A stretch of DNA of 64,000 bases, from NCBI RefSeq assembly GCF_001418335.1, contig NZ_LIPP01000036.1:62001-126000 (forward strand). The letters are read 5' to 3'. Below the pieces are notes generated by a model, which saw only the letters and a program-made list of their open reading frames with translations, made no database searches and had not been told where the DNA came from. The first letter of the stretch is position 1, and each line of letters starts with the position of its first letter. The position numbers were made by a program, and so were the translations under genes. This DNA comes from Streptomyces aurantiacus. Its GTDB lineage: Bacteria > Actinomycetota > Actinomycetes > Streptomycetales > Streptomycetaceae. Shown in pieces: positions 1 to 9,600 of this stretch.

Positions 1-560
1 GGCAGGGCATGCGCCGCCATGGTGCGCCAACTGGCGTAACCGGTGTCACGCTCCGCCCAGAAGGGAGAGTTGGCCGACAACGCGACCAGGGTCGGGAGCC
101 AGGGACGCAGGTGGTTGCCGACCAGTACCGCCTCCTCCCGCCCCGGTACCTGGACGTGGACGTGCGTCGCCGAGATGACAGCGCCCTCCGTCCTGGCCCG
201 GAACGTGGCATGGGCGGCAAGGTAGCGGGGATCGTCCCGAAGCCGCGCGGAGCCCAGCACGCCGAGCACAGGGGTGCCCGACGCGTGGATGCGAAGCCCG
301 TGCGCACCCGCCGCCCGGGCGACCGCGTCCCGCATGGCGGTCAGATGACCATGGACCTGTTCCACGGTGAAGCACGGCGGCGTCTTCGCCTCGACCTGGC
401 ACTCCATGAGTTCACCGGAGAAGCGATCACCCAGCACGGCCGTGGCCTGCGGCGAAATGCGCGACGCGCCGTCGGCCACGGTCCGGCTGCCGACGGCGGT
501 CAGGAAATACTCCTCCTCCACTCCCACAGGAGGCGGCTGGTCCCCGAACACGGCTGTCAT
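1..560 (-). CDS. YbdK-type carboxylate-amine ligase (GCS2 family), 3' end cut by window
   Basis: The minus-strand frame begins with ATG at 558-560 and runs open off the left edge, so 186 codons are visible and the C-terminus is missing. The N-terminus carries the family signature VGVEEEYF at residues 12-19, followed by ELMECQVEAKTPP at about 50-62 and THVHVQVPG at about 132-140. These match the glutamate-cysteine ligase type 2 (YbdK/EgtA-like) fold, which joins a carboxylate to an amine with ATP. The true substrate in Streptomyces homologues is usually unknown, so a role in thiol synthesis is only a possibility. No close upstream partner on the same strand is visible; the next minus-strand gene ends 195 nt away at 755. 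Confidence 0.85.
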   Translation of the reverse strand, partial: MTAVFGDQPPPVGVEEEYFLTAVGSRTVADGASRISPQATAVLGDRFSGELMECQVEAKTPPCFTVEQVHGHLTAMRDAVARAAGAHGLRIHASGTPVLGVLGSARLRDDPRYLAAHATFRARTEGAVISATHVHVQVPGREEAVLVGNHLRPWLPTLVALSANSPFWAERDTGYASWRTMAAHAL

Positions 561-754
561 ACCGCAACCGTTCCTGCCACCGGCCGGGTCCGCAACGCGA
601 AGGCCCCGACCCGCGTGACCGGCCTCATCCGGTACAGGCGCCTGACGCCCGGCCCGGCAAGAGACCCGCAGTCACCATGCCGGACGTTGGAACACGGTCA
701 TGACGGCCGCCCGCCGAACTGCCAGTTGTGCACCTCGATGGCAGTGGGTGGGGA

Positions 755-1924
755 TCAGGCAGCGGCGAGCACGGTGTCGAGCCAGTCGAAGGAGCGCTGG
801 TGGAACAGTGAGAGCGCGCCCTCGTGGCAGTGTTCGCCGCCGCCCTCGTCCTCGCGGAAGGTGATCAGCTCCTTCTGGCACGTCAGCTCCTCCAGCACCC
901 GCTGCGGCTGGCCCTTGAAGAACTGGTCGTTCTCGGCGTCGAGGACGAGCGTCGGGCAGGTGATGCGGTCGGCGACGCCTGCCAGCGTGTACGCCTCGGT
1001 CGCCTTGACCAGCTCCTCCATGTCGGAGAGGCCGTAGGTCCACAGGCCGTTGCGCACCGCCCACCGCGTGCCGGTGTTCTGGGCCGTCAACGCCTCCAGG
1101 CCGCCAGGCAGCGACGCGGCGCGGTCGACGATCGCGGCGACGGCGGCGTGGAAGTCGAAGACGCCGTCGTGCAGCACGCAGGCGGCGAGCCGGTGCTCGA
1201 AGGCGGCCGCGCGTGCGGCGAGGTAGCCGCCGAGACTGGTGCCGATCAGCACGAGCCGCTCGGCGTCCACCTCGGGCACGGTGAGCGCGTAGTCGACGAC
1301 CGGGATGACCACGGCCTCCCAGTCCGGCCGGAAGTGCAGGCCCTCACGGACGTTGAGGCCCTGGCCGGGGCCGTCGAAGGCGATGACGTTGTAGCCGCGC
1401 CGCAGCGCGCCCGCGGCCAGCGCCAGGTAGTCCTCCTCCAGCGTGGAGTCGTATCCGCCGTGGTAGAGCACGGTCGGGCGCGGGGCGCCGGAGTCGTCGA
1501 CGAGGAAGAGGTAGCCGGGCAACGTGGTGTCCTCGTAGGGGATCCGCAGCGCGCGGACCGGGGTGTCGAGGAGGGCGGCCGCGTCGGCGAAGGTCTGTCG
1601 GGACGCCTCGGCGAGCCGCGCCGACTCGGCGTCGGCGGCGGGGTTCTCGCGGCGGTAGAAGTCGGCGGTGCGGTAGTAGTTGGACGCGCGCAGCAGCGCC
1701 TCCCGGGCGCTGACCCGGTGACCGGCGGCCAGTGCGTCGCGGCCGATGTGTTCCACGCGCGCGGCCGTCGCGGCCCACTCGGCCGACCAGGCGTCCTCGT
1801 CCCCCTCCGGTATGCGCCGGCAGGTGACCAGGACCTCGCCCAGATCGGCCCCGCTGTAGGCGGCGTAGCCCGCGGCGCGCAGCGCTTCGAAGGAGAAGGA
1901 CTCGTCGTCGTAGAGGAACTTCAT
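755..1924 (-). CDS. alpha/beta hydrolase (FrsA / dihydropseudooxynicotine hydrolase-like)
   Basis: This 389-residue cytoplasmic protein has an N-terminal helical part (about 1-145) and a C-terminal alpha/beta hydrolase core. Visible motifs are the oxyanion segment YHGGYDS near 154, the nucleophile elbow GTSLGG with Ser near 230, an acid-bearing strand LDAENDQFF near 331, and a late His-rich loop GGGEHCHEGA near 362-371. The layout fits the PF06500-type hydrolases that cleave C-C or ester bonds; the substrate cannot be read from the sequence. The gene is divergent from the TetR gene at 2035 and shares a promoter region with two inverted-repeat operators, so it is very likely that regulator's target. 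A frameshifted gene of the same superfamily lies on the other side of the regulator. Confidence 0.85.
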   Translation of the reverse strand: MKFLYDDESFSFEALRAAGYAAYSGADLGEVLVTCRRIPEGDEDAWSAEWAATAARVEHIGRDALAAGHRVSAREALLRASNYYRTADFYRRENPAADAESARLAEASRQTFADAAALLDTPVRALRIPYEDTTLPGYLFLVDDSGAPRPTVLYHGGYDSTLEEDYLALAAGALRRGYNVIAFDGPGQGLNVREGLHFRPDWEAVVIPVVDYALTVPEVDAERLVLIGTSLGGYLAARAAAFEHRLAACVLHDGVFDFHAAVAAIVDRAASLPGGLEALTAQNTGTRWAVRNGLWTYGLSDMEELVKATEAYTLAGVADRITCPTLVLDAENDQFFKGQPQRVLEELTCQKELITFREDEGGGEHCHEGALSLFHQRSFDWLDTVLAAA

Positions 1925-1945
1925 CCTCGACTCCCTGCTCTCGAA

Positions 1946-2018
1946 CGAGGCGGAACGGTTCCGTCTCGCCTAGGGAGCGTAGCCTTGCGCCTTGGCGAGA
2001 CGCAACCGTTCCGTCTCG
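1946..2018. promoter_or_regulatory. paired TetR-type operators in a divergent promoter
   Basis: Two 23-bp inverted repeats occupy 1946-1968 and 1996-2018. The first has arms CGAG-N-CGGAAC and GTTCCG-N-CTCG. The second has arms CGAGACG and CGTCTCG around a centre that includes AACCGTTC. They lie between the hydrolase start (1924) and the TetR start (2035), so binding would be expected to control both genes. That the adjacent TetR binds them is inferred. Confidence 0.6.
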
Positions 2019-2034
2019 TGTTAGCGTCTTCGCC

Positions 2035-2631
2035 ATGAACGCCTTCCCCGCGCGGCGCGTCTCCGGCGGGCCCGTCCTGCAGGACGGCGTCACCGATGCC
2101 CTGACCGCTGCCTTCTTCGATGAACTCGCCGCCGTCGGCTACGGCCGGCTCTCCATCGAAGCCGTCGCCAAGCGTGCCGGGACCGGCAAGGCCGCGGTCT
2201 ACCGGCGCTGGCCGTCCAAGCAGGCCATGACGGTCGCGCTGGTGTCCCGGTTCGCGGTGGCGGCGACCGGCGCCCCCGGCACCGGCAGCCTGCGCGGCGA
2301 CGTCACGCAGTACCTGCGCGAGGTGATGGCCGCGCTGCGCCACCCGCTGGTCTCCAGGATCGCGCCCGACCTGGTCGCGGAGGCGGCGCGCAACGAGGAG
2401 CTCTCGCAGGCCCTGCTCACCGCGGTCCGCGATCCGCGGCGGGAGAACGCCGAGTTGGTGATCCGGCGCGCGATCGAGCGCGGCGAACTGCCTGCCGACA
2501 CCGACGTCGAGCTGGGCCTGGACTTCCTGGTCGGCCCCGTCTACTGGCGCCTCGTGATGACCCGGGCCGCGACCGGGGAGGACTACCTGGAACGCCTGGT
2601 CACGAAGATCGTCAGCGCACTGGGTGCGTGA
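2035..2631 (+). CDS. TetR/AcrR-family transcriptional regulator
   Basis: This 198-residue protein has an N-terminal TetR helix-turn-helix at about 20-65, including IEAVAKRAGTGKAAVYRRW, a typical recognition helix ending in YRRWPSK. The remainder is an all-alpha ligand-binding domain with the RDPRRENAEL..AIERGELP pattern common in actinobacterial TetR_C_11-like proteins. It starts with ATG at 2035, only 17 nt after the second operator. It is divergent from the hydrolase at 755-1924, which it probably represses together with itself. Its 3' end overlaps the decayed hydrolase gene on the opposite strand by about 50 nt. Confidence 0.9.
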   Translation: MNAFPARRVSGGPVLQDGVTDALTAAFFDELAAVGYGRLSIEAVAKRAGTGKAAVYRRWPSKQAMTVALVSRFAVAATGAPGTGSLRGDVTQYLREVMAALRHPLVSRIAPDLVAEAARNEELSQALLTAVRDPRRENAELVIRRAIERGELPADTDVELGLDFLVGPVYWRLVMTRAATGEDYLERLVTKIVSALGA

Positions 2632-3793
2632 GGCTTTCTGGCGGTGTCAGGCTTGTGGGTGCCGTTGACGACGAGCAGCTTGCACGTCGGGGCACGGAGG
2701 ATGCCGGAGTCGGCGAGGCTGAATTTGTGGGCCTCGGCGGCGTACCGGGCGACCGCCACCGCTGGGTCCGGGTCGCGGTACCCGAACTTGTACGCGAGCG
2801 CGTCGGACAGGGCGAACGGGTATTCCATCTGGTTCTGGGCGCCGATCCAGTCGGCGTCGAACATGTGATGGCAACCGCCGCCCTGCGCGACGACGGCGAA
2901 CAGCCGGTCCGCGTGGGTGTGCGCGATGCGGAACGCGTAATAGCCGCCGGTACTGATACCCCGGGCGAGGATCCTTTCAGGGTTGAACCCGTACGCGGAG
3001 GCGCCGGCGGCCACCCAGTCGAGGACGCTGCTCATCAGCCGGTCCGGTGATGCCGGATCGTTCGGTGCCGCGGGGCAGTCGCCGGTGCCGGGGATCTCGA
3101 AGCTGATCGTCGCGTAGCCGCGGTCGACGTGCTGCTGGGTGCGCGGTGTGTGATCGGTCCGGTAGGCGTCCAGTCCGCAGATGCAGAGCACCACGGGCCA
3201 CCCGGTCGCCGGCTTCTGACCCTGAGGCAGGCGGAGGTACGCCGCTATGTCGGCGTCGAGATCGCCTGCGGCCGTGTCGGCGTGCGTGAAGGGGATGCCG
3301 ATCGGGATGCTCGGCGGGTCGAGCAGCCGACCGCCTTGCTCGTATGCGGCCTTGCCCTTCTCCCATGCTTCCTGGCCGAGCGGCGATCGGTTGACGGGGA
3401 ACCGCGCGATCCGGCAGATCGCCGCCGCGCGCAGGAACAGATCCCTTCCCTCGACGCGCCGCCCTTCGACAGCGCTTCCTGAGCGGCGGCGACCAGCTGT
3501 TCCGCGACCGGGAAGAACGGCTTCGCGTAGTCGTCGGGCCGGTACAGGATCGCCGGGTCGTCGGCTGAGATCTTGCTCAGTTCGGCGAAGACCGGGTCGA
3601 AGTCCTCCACCCGCCCGTCGGTGAAGGGGTAGATGCCCGCTGCGCATGGCACACGCCACTTGTGCGACCACAGCGCCGAGACCGAATCGTGGTGCGCGAA
3701 GCAGGGAAACCCGTCGCGCAGGGTTCTGGCTGTCGACTGGACGTGATACGGGGGAGCGGTGGGAGCGCTGACCCCGGTGTTCATTACGGGCAT
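2583..3793 (-). pseudogene. alpha/beta hydrolase (Ayg1/FrsA-like), frameshifted and with an aberrant C-terminus
   Basis: The N-terminal part reads from ATG at 3793 (MPVMNTGVSAP...) through AQEALSKG. The conserved continuation, RRVEGRDLFLRAAAICR onward, lies in a different frame. An indel is therefore needed near 3459-3465, in a GGGCGG run. The downstream frame has the hydrolase core, with a strand and oxyanion segment around VVLCICGLD, IPGTGD, and the nucleophile elbow GISTGGYY. After LLVVNGTHK the sequence departs from the expected acid/His-bearing end and finishes in a tail antisense to the TetR 3' end, so the catalytic His region appears lost. A sequencing error could explain the indel but not the abnormal end. 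If functional it would be a cytoplasmic C-C or ester hydrolase related to its neighbour at 755-1924. Confidence 0.65.
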
Positions 3794-3845
3794 GGCGGTC
3801 GGACCTCACCATCGGGTCTGAGTGCGGAAGTGGCGACGTGCCGGG

Positions 3846-4316
3846 TCAGCTGATGAGGCTTACGCCCAGGGCGAGGACGGCCACGCCCTGCAGTACGGCT
3901 CTGGGAACGATGACGCGGTCCCAGTCCCGTTGCCACGTACGGGCGTCGGCGGGAGTCTCGTGGGCGTCGGCAGCCGCGGTGAGCCGGCGGTTGATGGGCG
4001 CACTGATCCGCACGTAGAGCAGCACCCAGACCACCAGCAGCAGGAAGGCCGCTCCCGCGGTCGCTGATCCGGTGGGGCGGCCGGCCACCGCGGCGAGCAC
4101 GGATGCGACGGCGGCGGCGATCACGCCGAGGATTCCGGGGGCCGGCATGCGCCGGTCGGCGATGCGGTGCGTGGTGCCCATGACCGAGGTGAGGGTGGCG
4201 TCGTCGACTTCCGCGAGTGCGGCTCGCTGGACGAGCGCGCAGAAGACATCGGTGCCGTAGACGATCCCCGTGCTCATGATCGCCAAGAGCGCGGCAAGTT
4301 GCGAGAGCAGTGTCAT
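3846..4316 (-). CDS. DUF1772 (anthrone oxygenase-like) membrane protein
   Basis: This 156-residue protein has four hydrophobic segments: about 3-25, 62-80, 86-104 and 138-154. Features typical of DUF1772 are STGIVYGTDVFCALV near the N-terminus, a central TTHRIADRRMP loop and a late RDWDRVIVPRAVL segment. The family includes enzymes and accessory proteins linked to anthrone oxidation and to unknown membrane roles. The start codon overlaps the stop of the upstream SnoaL-like gene by 4 nt (ATGA), so the two are translationally coupled. Together with the divergent TetR they form a small regulated module. Confidence 0.8.
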   Translation of the reverse strand: MTLLSQLAALLAIMSTGIVYGTDVFCALVQRAALAEVDDATLTSVMGTTHRIADRRMPAPGILGVIAAAVASVLAAVAGRPTGSATAGAAFLLLVVWVLLYVRISAPINRRLTAAADAHETPADARTWQRDWDRVIVPRAVLQGVAVLALGVSLIS

Positions 4317-4741
4317 GCCTGGGCCCCGGCGCCGCCGAGCGACGGCAGCGCGCCGATCTGCTGGAACATCTGCATGAGGTTCAGCTCGTCCCAGTGCTCG
4401 ACGAACATGCCGTCCTGGACGCGCCAGATGTCGATGCTGCGCATCTCGACGGGCCGGCCGCTGGCGGGGATGCCCATCAGGTCCCCGGTGTGGGTGCCGC
4501 GGTAGATGTGGCGGCCCACGACGCGGTCACCGGAGACGACCAGGTCCTCCCTCGTGACGCTCACGTCGGGCAGACCGGCGAAGAAGACCGTCCAGAACTG
4601 ACGGTTGGCCTCACGTCCGTCGGCGACGAAGTCGTTGTGGTTGAGGTAGTCCTCGGCGACGAACCGGTCCACGAGGTCCGGGTTGTGGGTGTTGGTCATC
4701 TCGACGAAGAGGTCGGCGAGCTGGTGTCCGGGTGTGGTCAT
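4313..4741 (-). CDS. SnoaL-like ester cyclase / NTF2-fold protein
   Basis: The chosen start at 4741 (MTTPGHQLADLF) gives 142 residues; an in-frame ATG at 4783 would place the start inside the palindromic operator and is less likely. The sequence has the SnoaL pattern: FVAEDYLNHND, then FAGLPDVSVTREDLVVSGDRVV, the GTHTGDLMGIPASGRPVEM strand pair, and the closing HWDELNLMQMFQQIGA. SnoaL-like proteins are small NTF2-fold barrels; some close polyketide rings and many have unknown hydrolase or isomerase roles. The gene is coupled to the DUF1772 gene by a 4-nt overlap and transcribed away from the TetR at 4843 across a 36-bp palindrome. Confidence 0.85.
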   Translation of the reverse strand: MTTPGHQLADLFVEMTNTHNPDLVDRFVAEDYLNHNDFVADGREANRQFWTVFFAGLPDVSVTREDLVVSGDRVVGRHIYRGTHTGDLMGIPASGRPVEMRSIDIWRVQDGMFVEHWDELNLMQMFQQIGALPSLGGAGAQA

Positions 4742-4757
4742 GTCGGCATCCTCATCA

Positions 4758-4793
4758 GGGGTTAGCATTGCTAGCGCTAGCAATGCTAACCCC
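4758..4793. promoter_or_regulatory. perfect 36-bp palindrome, probable TetR operator
   Basis: Positions 4758-4793 equal their own reverse complement over all 36 bases, centred on GCTAGCGCTAGC. The AT content is well above the surroundings. It lies between the divergent SnoaL-like gene (start 4741) and the TetR gene (start 4843). It is best read as an operator for two regulator dimers; binding is inferred. Confidence 0.7.
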
Positions 4794-4842
4794 TTGGCGG
4801 ACTCGCATCAACAGCGCGCTGCAGTGCAGCTACAGTCAGGTA

Positions 4843-5427
4843 ATGGCTATCGAGGACCGCCGGCAGCGCGAGCGCGTCGCCCGTCGCCGGCTCATCACGG
4901 CGACAGCGCGCTCCTTGGCCGAAAGTGACGGCTGGGACGCGGTCACCACGCGCAGGTTGTCCGCCGAGATCGAGTACAGCCAGCCGGTGCTGTACAAGCA
5001 TTTCGGCTCGATGGAGGACATCGTCGCAGCCGTTGCGTCGGAGGGCTTCGGGGAACTCGCCGAGGCGCTGCGCGCGGCCCGTCGTCGCAGCAGCGCCCTG
5101 CCCGACGACGAGGTCGGCCGGGTCGCCGCCGCTTTCAGCGACTTCGCCGCGACGAACCCCGCGCTCTACGACGCGATGTTCACCCGGTCCACGCAACTGC
5201 GCTTCGCGGCGGACGACACCGCGGCGCCGCTCCGCCAGGCATTCAGTGAACTGCGCGGGGCGGTCGCCACCATCGCTGCTGGGCGCGACATCGACACGCT
5301 CACCGAGGTCCTCTGGGCGGCACTGCACGGACTGGTCACGCTCAGCCGCAACGATCGGCTACGCCCTGGACATGAGGCCGACCGTATCGAGGTCCTGCTC
5401 GCCCAGTTCCGCACCGCGGGGTCCTGA
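4843..5427 (+). CDS. TetR-family transcriptional regulator
   Basis: This 194-residue protein begins at ATG 4843 (MAIEDRRQRERV). Longer in-frame starts would put coding sequence across the operator. The helix-turn-helix spans about 10-55 (LITATARSLAESDGW..AEIEYSQPVLYKHF), with VLYKHFGSMEDIV as the recognition region. The C-terminal half resembles the TetR_C_13 (WHG) type, with YDAMFTRSTQLRF and LWAALHGLVTLSR. It is divergent from the SnoaL/DUF1772 pair and is their likely regulator. A strong hairpin follows at 5521. Confidence 0.88.
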   Translation: MAIEDRRQRERVARRRLITATARSLAESDGWDAVTTRRLSAEIEYSQPVLYKHFGSMEDIVAAVASEGFGELAEALRAARRRSSALPDDEVGRVAAAFSDFAATNPALYDAMFTRSTQLRFAADDTAAPLRQAFSELRGAVATIAAGRDIDTLTEVLWAALHGLVTLSRNDRLRPGHEADRIEVLLAQFRTAGS

Positions 5428-5520
5428 ACTGGCGGCGTTCATCTGGAGGGTGACCCCGGATCGACGGGCCGAGACCGCCCTGTGAGCGACCATGTATTTC
5501 GGCTCTGGTTCTGTTCTTGT

Positions 5521-5578
5521 GATGGGATTCACGGTTCCGAGGTTCCGAGCCAGGAACCTCGGAACCGTGAATCCCATC
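5521..5578. terminator. 26-bp perfect hairpin, bidirectional terminator
   Basis: Arms 5521-5546 and 5553-5578 are perfectly complementary over 26 bp with a 6-nt loop. It sits between two convergent genes, the TetR ending at 5427 and the snapalysin ending at 5605, so it could terminate both. No U-tract is evident, as is common in GC-rich actinomycetes. Confidence 0.7.
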
Positions 5579-5604
5579 CCCATCCCCATACCTGCCGTGC
5601 AGTA

Positions 5605-6171
5605 CTAACTCCCTGACGGGGGTGGCCAGCCCGGTACCTGATCGCCGACATCATGGCTGGCGAAGAACGACGCCACCTCGGCAACCTCCTCCGCGTCGGG
5701 CTGATCGTTGAGGCACTCGGGCCCCGCCCATCCGCCGGACATCACTTTGGAACACGGGCTGCCCGGCCCAAGATCGGCGAGTGACAGAGCGTGCCCCAGC
5801 TCGTGAACAGCGATGCGCGAAGGGCGGTAAACCTGGGCGTCTCCGGTCTCAAGATATATCCAGCCCCTGCCTAAGCCATTGAGGAAGACGTGTGAACCGG
5901 TACCGGTCGCGGTCGTGTATTCCTTGACCCGTAGTGCCGTTGGAGTGTCCTCTTCGACGAACTTGATCCCCGGAACGGCCGTGTTCCAGATTTCCATGGC
6001 GTCGCGCACCGTATTCGCGTAGGAGCCGGCCAGGATGAGATCGATGGGAATAACCTCGGGCTCGGAATCCGCGGCACTTGCCGGAGAACCGACACCGACC
6101 ACAGCAGCGCCTACGCAGACCAGGGCCGATATCAGACTCGCTACTCGACGAGGCAATTTCAGGACCTCCAT
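5605..6171 (-). CDS. snapalysin-like secreted zinc metalloprotease (peptidase family M7)
   Basis: The start at 6171 (MEVLKLPRRVAS) gives 188 residues and a classical signal peptide: a basic N-terminus, hydrophobic core SLISALVCVGAAVVGVG and an Ala-rich cleavage zone near residue 34. The mature part carries the M7 zinc site HELGHALSLAD, with two His, the catalytic Glu and the third ligand Asp, followed by SPCSKVMSGGWAG, the typical Cys-bearing Met-turn. Snapalysin normally has HExxHxxGLxD; here Ser replaces that Gly. The length fits the small neutral protease family. No LysR-type activator is adjacent, although snapalysin genes often have one. It is divergent from the GH31 gene. Confidence 0.88.
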   Translation of the reverse strand: MEVLKLPRRVASLISALVCVGAAVVGVGSPASAADSEPEVIPIDLILAGSYANTVRDAMEIWNTAVPGIKFVEEDTPTALRVKEYTTATGTGSHVFLNGLGRGWIYLETGDAQVYRPSRIAVHELGHALSLADLGPGSPCSKVMSGGWAGPECLNDQPDAEEVAEVASFFASHDVGDQVPGWPPPSGS

Positions 6172-6660
6172 CACCAGTTGTGAATTTCCGTTGACGTTGG
6201 ACTCAAGCGGAACGGTGCACTCGGAAGAGTGTCGCGGTGTTGCGACGAGCATGCATTGCGGAAACCTACTTGAGGGCGCCGGCCCGGGCTACCGTGACAG
6301 ACTGTGCACTGGCGGCAAATTGCCCATAAGGGTTGTACGAGAAAATGCTGCCTCGTCCCGGTCGAGCGCGACCTGTCCAACGGCGAACGCGCCGAGCACC
6401 CGCCTTCTGCTCGCCGGAGACCTCGCTCCAGCCTGCCCGTTGAGCACGGACTCAGTACGGACCGAGCGCAGCGGAAAGCCTTGGCAATGATGCCCGGTGG
6501 AGTGTGGACAGAGGAAAAAGTTGGTGATCTCATGCCGGAGGACCGCGATGACAACGTTGTAAACCGCCGGTGCCGGACGCGCTGGACGTGTCGGCACAGG
6601 CCTCGGCGCATGTTCGTCGTGCGTTCGCCGGAGTGCTGCCGTCGCGGAATGGAGCCTGCT
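6172..6660. other. intergenic region between snapalysin and GH31 genes
   Basis: About 490 nt of divergent upstream sequence with no convincing coding pattern in any frame. It presumably holds both promoters. No clear operator or riboswitch was recognised. Confidence 0.4.
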
Positions 6661-9600
6661 GTGAGCCCAACGCCTTCGAGATTCCGCCGGAGATGGCGCA
6701 CACCTGTGATCGTCCACCTCCTGTCCTGGGCTTCGGCGGGGTTCGTCCTGGCCGCCTCCGGTGTCGTGGCCGCGGACACCCCGAGTGCGGCGGACACCGC
6801 GAGTGCGCCGGCCCGCACCGCGACGGTGTCCGTGTCGGACGCCCGGTTCGAGGTTCTCTCACCGACCCTGATACGTACCGAGTACGCGGGTGACGGCCGC
6901 TTCGAGGACCGGTCCACCTTCAACGCGATCGGCCGGGGCTCCTTCACACCGCCCCACTACACTTCGTCGGTTCGCGACGGCGTCCTGACCATCGCCACCA
7001 GTGCGATGACACTGCGTTACCGGGTTGGCTCCGGCCCCTTCACCGCGGACAACCTGACCATGAAACTCAAGGCGGGGCAGCAGCCGGTGCTCGCAGCCCC
7101 CTGGCAGCACCCGGTCTGTGCCCCCGGCGTCCTGTGCGAGGCGGAGGACCAGCGGTACGACGGCCCCGGACTGGCCACGGACCATGGCGCGTTCACCGGC
7201 AAGGGCTTCCTGGCCGGGTTCGAGGTCGACAACAACTCCCTCTCCACGGACGTCCGGGCCAAGACGACCGGCACGTACGACTTCGCCGTGCGGTACGCCA
7301 ACTCCGTCGGCGGTGACGGCCACCACGGGACCCGGTCCCTCAGCCTCAGTGTGGACGGCGGCGCGGACCAGAAGTTCAGCCTGCCCGAGACGAGTGACTG
7401 GAACACCTGGGGAGTGGCCCGGCTGCCGTTGTCCGTCAACGCCGGTCACCACACGGTGACACTGCACCGCACCGCGGCCGACACCGGGAACGTCAACATC
7501 GACAGCGTCGCCCTCCTCGGAGCCGGGGACGCCTACCCCTCCAGAGCCCAAAGCGCCGCCCCCGGCTGCCGGTTCGGCACGAGTTGCGAGGCCGAGGACG
7601 CGCTCCTGTCGGGCTCCGCGGTGGTCGCCACGGACCACAAGGGACATGCGAGATACGGATTCACCGGCGAGCTCAGCCAGGGAGCGGGCATCACCGACCG
7701 GATCGCCGGCGTACCGGAGGACGGCATCTACCTGCTGAGTCTGCGCTACGCCAACGGCACGGGCGGCGACGGCCTGCACCAGGCACGGAGCGTGCAGATC
7801 GGCACCCAGGGCGGCACCGACAGCACCCTGTCCCTGCCGCCGACGGACAACTGGGACTCCTGGTCCACGGCTTCCCTCCGCGTCAGCCTGAAGGCGGGCA
7901 CGGACAAGATCACCCTGGGATGCCCCGAGGCCACCAGTTGCCACGTCAACGTGGACAGCCTGGCGCTGGCCCGCCCGCAGGACCCGGCACCCGCGCCGCA
8001 CCTCGCCCTGGGCGGCTACCGGCGTAGCCTCGACGGACTCAACGGCGACAACGACCCCACCCCCTGGACCACATCCGGCCTGCTGCACCGGGACGGCTGG
8101 TACCTGCTCGACGACACGACGTCAGCGGTCTACGACCGCCGCACCAAGAAGACATCCGCTCGGCCCGCACACAACGGCCGGCCCTACCAGGACGGCTACC
8201 TCTTCGGCTTCGGCCACGACTACGCGCAGGGTCTGTCCGACCTCGCCACGCTGACGGGCCCACCGCAACTGCTGCCCCGCTGGGCCTACGGCGTGTGGTA
8301 CTCCGAGTACATCGACCGCACGGCGAGCGACTACGAGAACACCGTCCTGCCCGCGTTCCGGGCCGCCGGCGTGCCGCTCGACGTACTGGTCACCGACACC
8401 GACTTCAAGTCCCCCAACACCTGGAGCGGCTGGAACTTCGATCCGGCCAAGTTCCCCGATGCGAAGGGCTTCTTCGACTGGTCCACGGACCAGGGGCTGC
8501 ACAACACGCTGAACGTGCACCCCAGCATTCTCGGCAACGACCCGCAGTTCGGCAAGGCACAGGCCACGGCCAAGGGCAAGCTGCGCGCGGGGGGATGCGC
8601 GCCCGCGGGCGGCGCGGACTGCTACACCTTCGACTTCGGCGACCCGGACCAGTTGAAGGCCTATCTGGATCTGCACCGGCCGATGGACCGGGCGGGCAAC
8701 GACTTCTGGTGGCTGGACTGGTGCTGCGACACCTCACAGTCCTCGCAGGCCGGTGTCACCCCGGACGCGTGGATCAACCAGCAGTACGCCGACCTCACCG
8801 CCGAGACCAGCGAGCGGGGCTTCATCCTCTCCCGCGCCTACGGTTCCCTCCAGGCAGGCGGCTACAGCGGGGGAGTGGGCCTGCCCACCGGGCCCTGGGC
8901 CGACAAACGGACCACGCTGCACTTCTCGGGTGACACGACGTCCAACTGGGGCACCCTGCGCGCCGAGATCGGCTACACACCGGGCGAGTCCGCCGCCACC
9001 GGCATGGCCGCCATCAGCCATGACATCGGCGGCCACAACGACGGCTACGGCATTCCCGGAGCCGAGACGTACACCTCCGACGGCCAGACGCACCGGACCA
9101 CCAAGCTGCCCGACGACCTGTACGCACGATGGGTGCAGTTCGGGACGTTCCAGCCGATCGACCGCCTGCACAGCAATCACAGCGACCGGCTCCCCTGGCA
9201 GTACGGCTCCGAGGCGAGGAAGTCCGCCGAGAAGTTCCTCAGACTGCGCGAGGCGCTGGTGCCCTACACCTACACCCTGGCTCAGGAGGCCGCCGTCACC
9301 GGTACACCGCTCGTCCGGCCGCTGTACCTGCAGTATCCGGAGGAGGAGAGCGCCTACAGCAAGGCGGGCGCCGAGTACCTGTACGGGCCCGACATGCTGG
9401 TCGCGCCGGTCACGACGCCCGGCACCAGCACCACGACCTCGGTCTGGTTCCCGCCGGGGCGGTGGACGGACTACTTCACCGGACGCACCTACACCGCGCC
9501 CGCCGGCGGAGCCACCCACGACGTCACGACGACCCTGGACACCATGCCGGTCTTCGTCCGCGCGGGCGGCATCGTCACCACGCGCTCCGAGAACGTGGCC

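Noticed and set aside
9..1037. plus-strand frame at the left edge
   Set aside because: Opposite the GCS2-family gene and the hydrolase; the minus-strand frame has clear family motifs.
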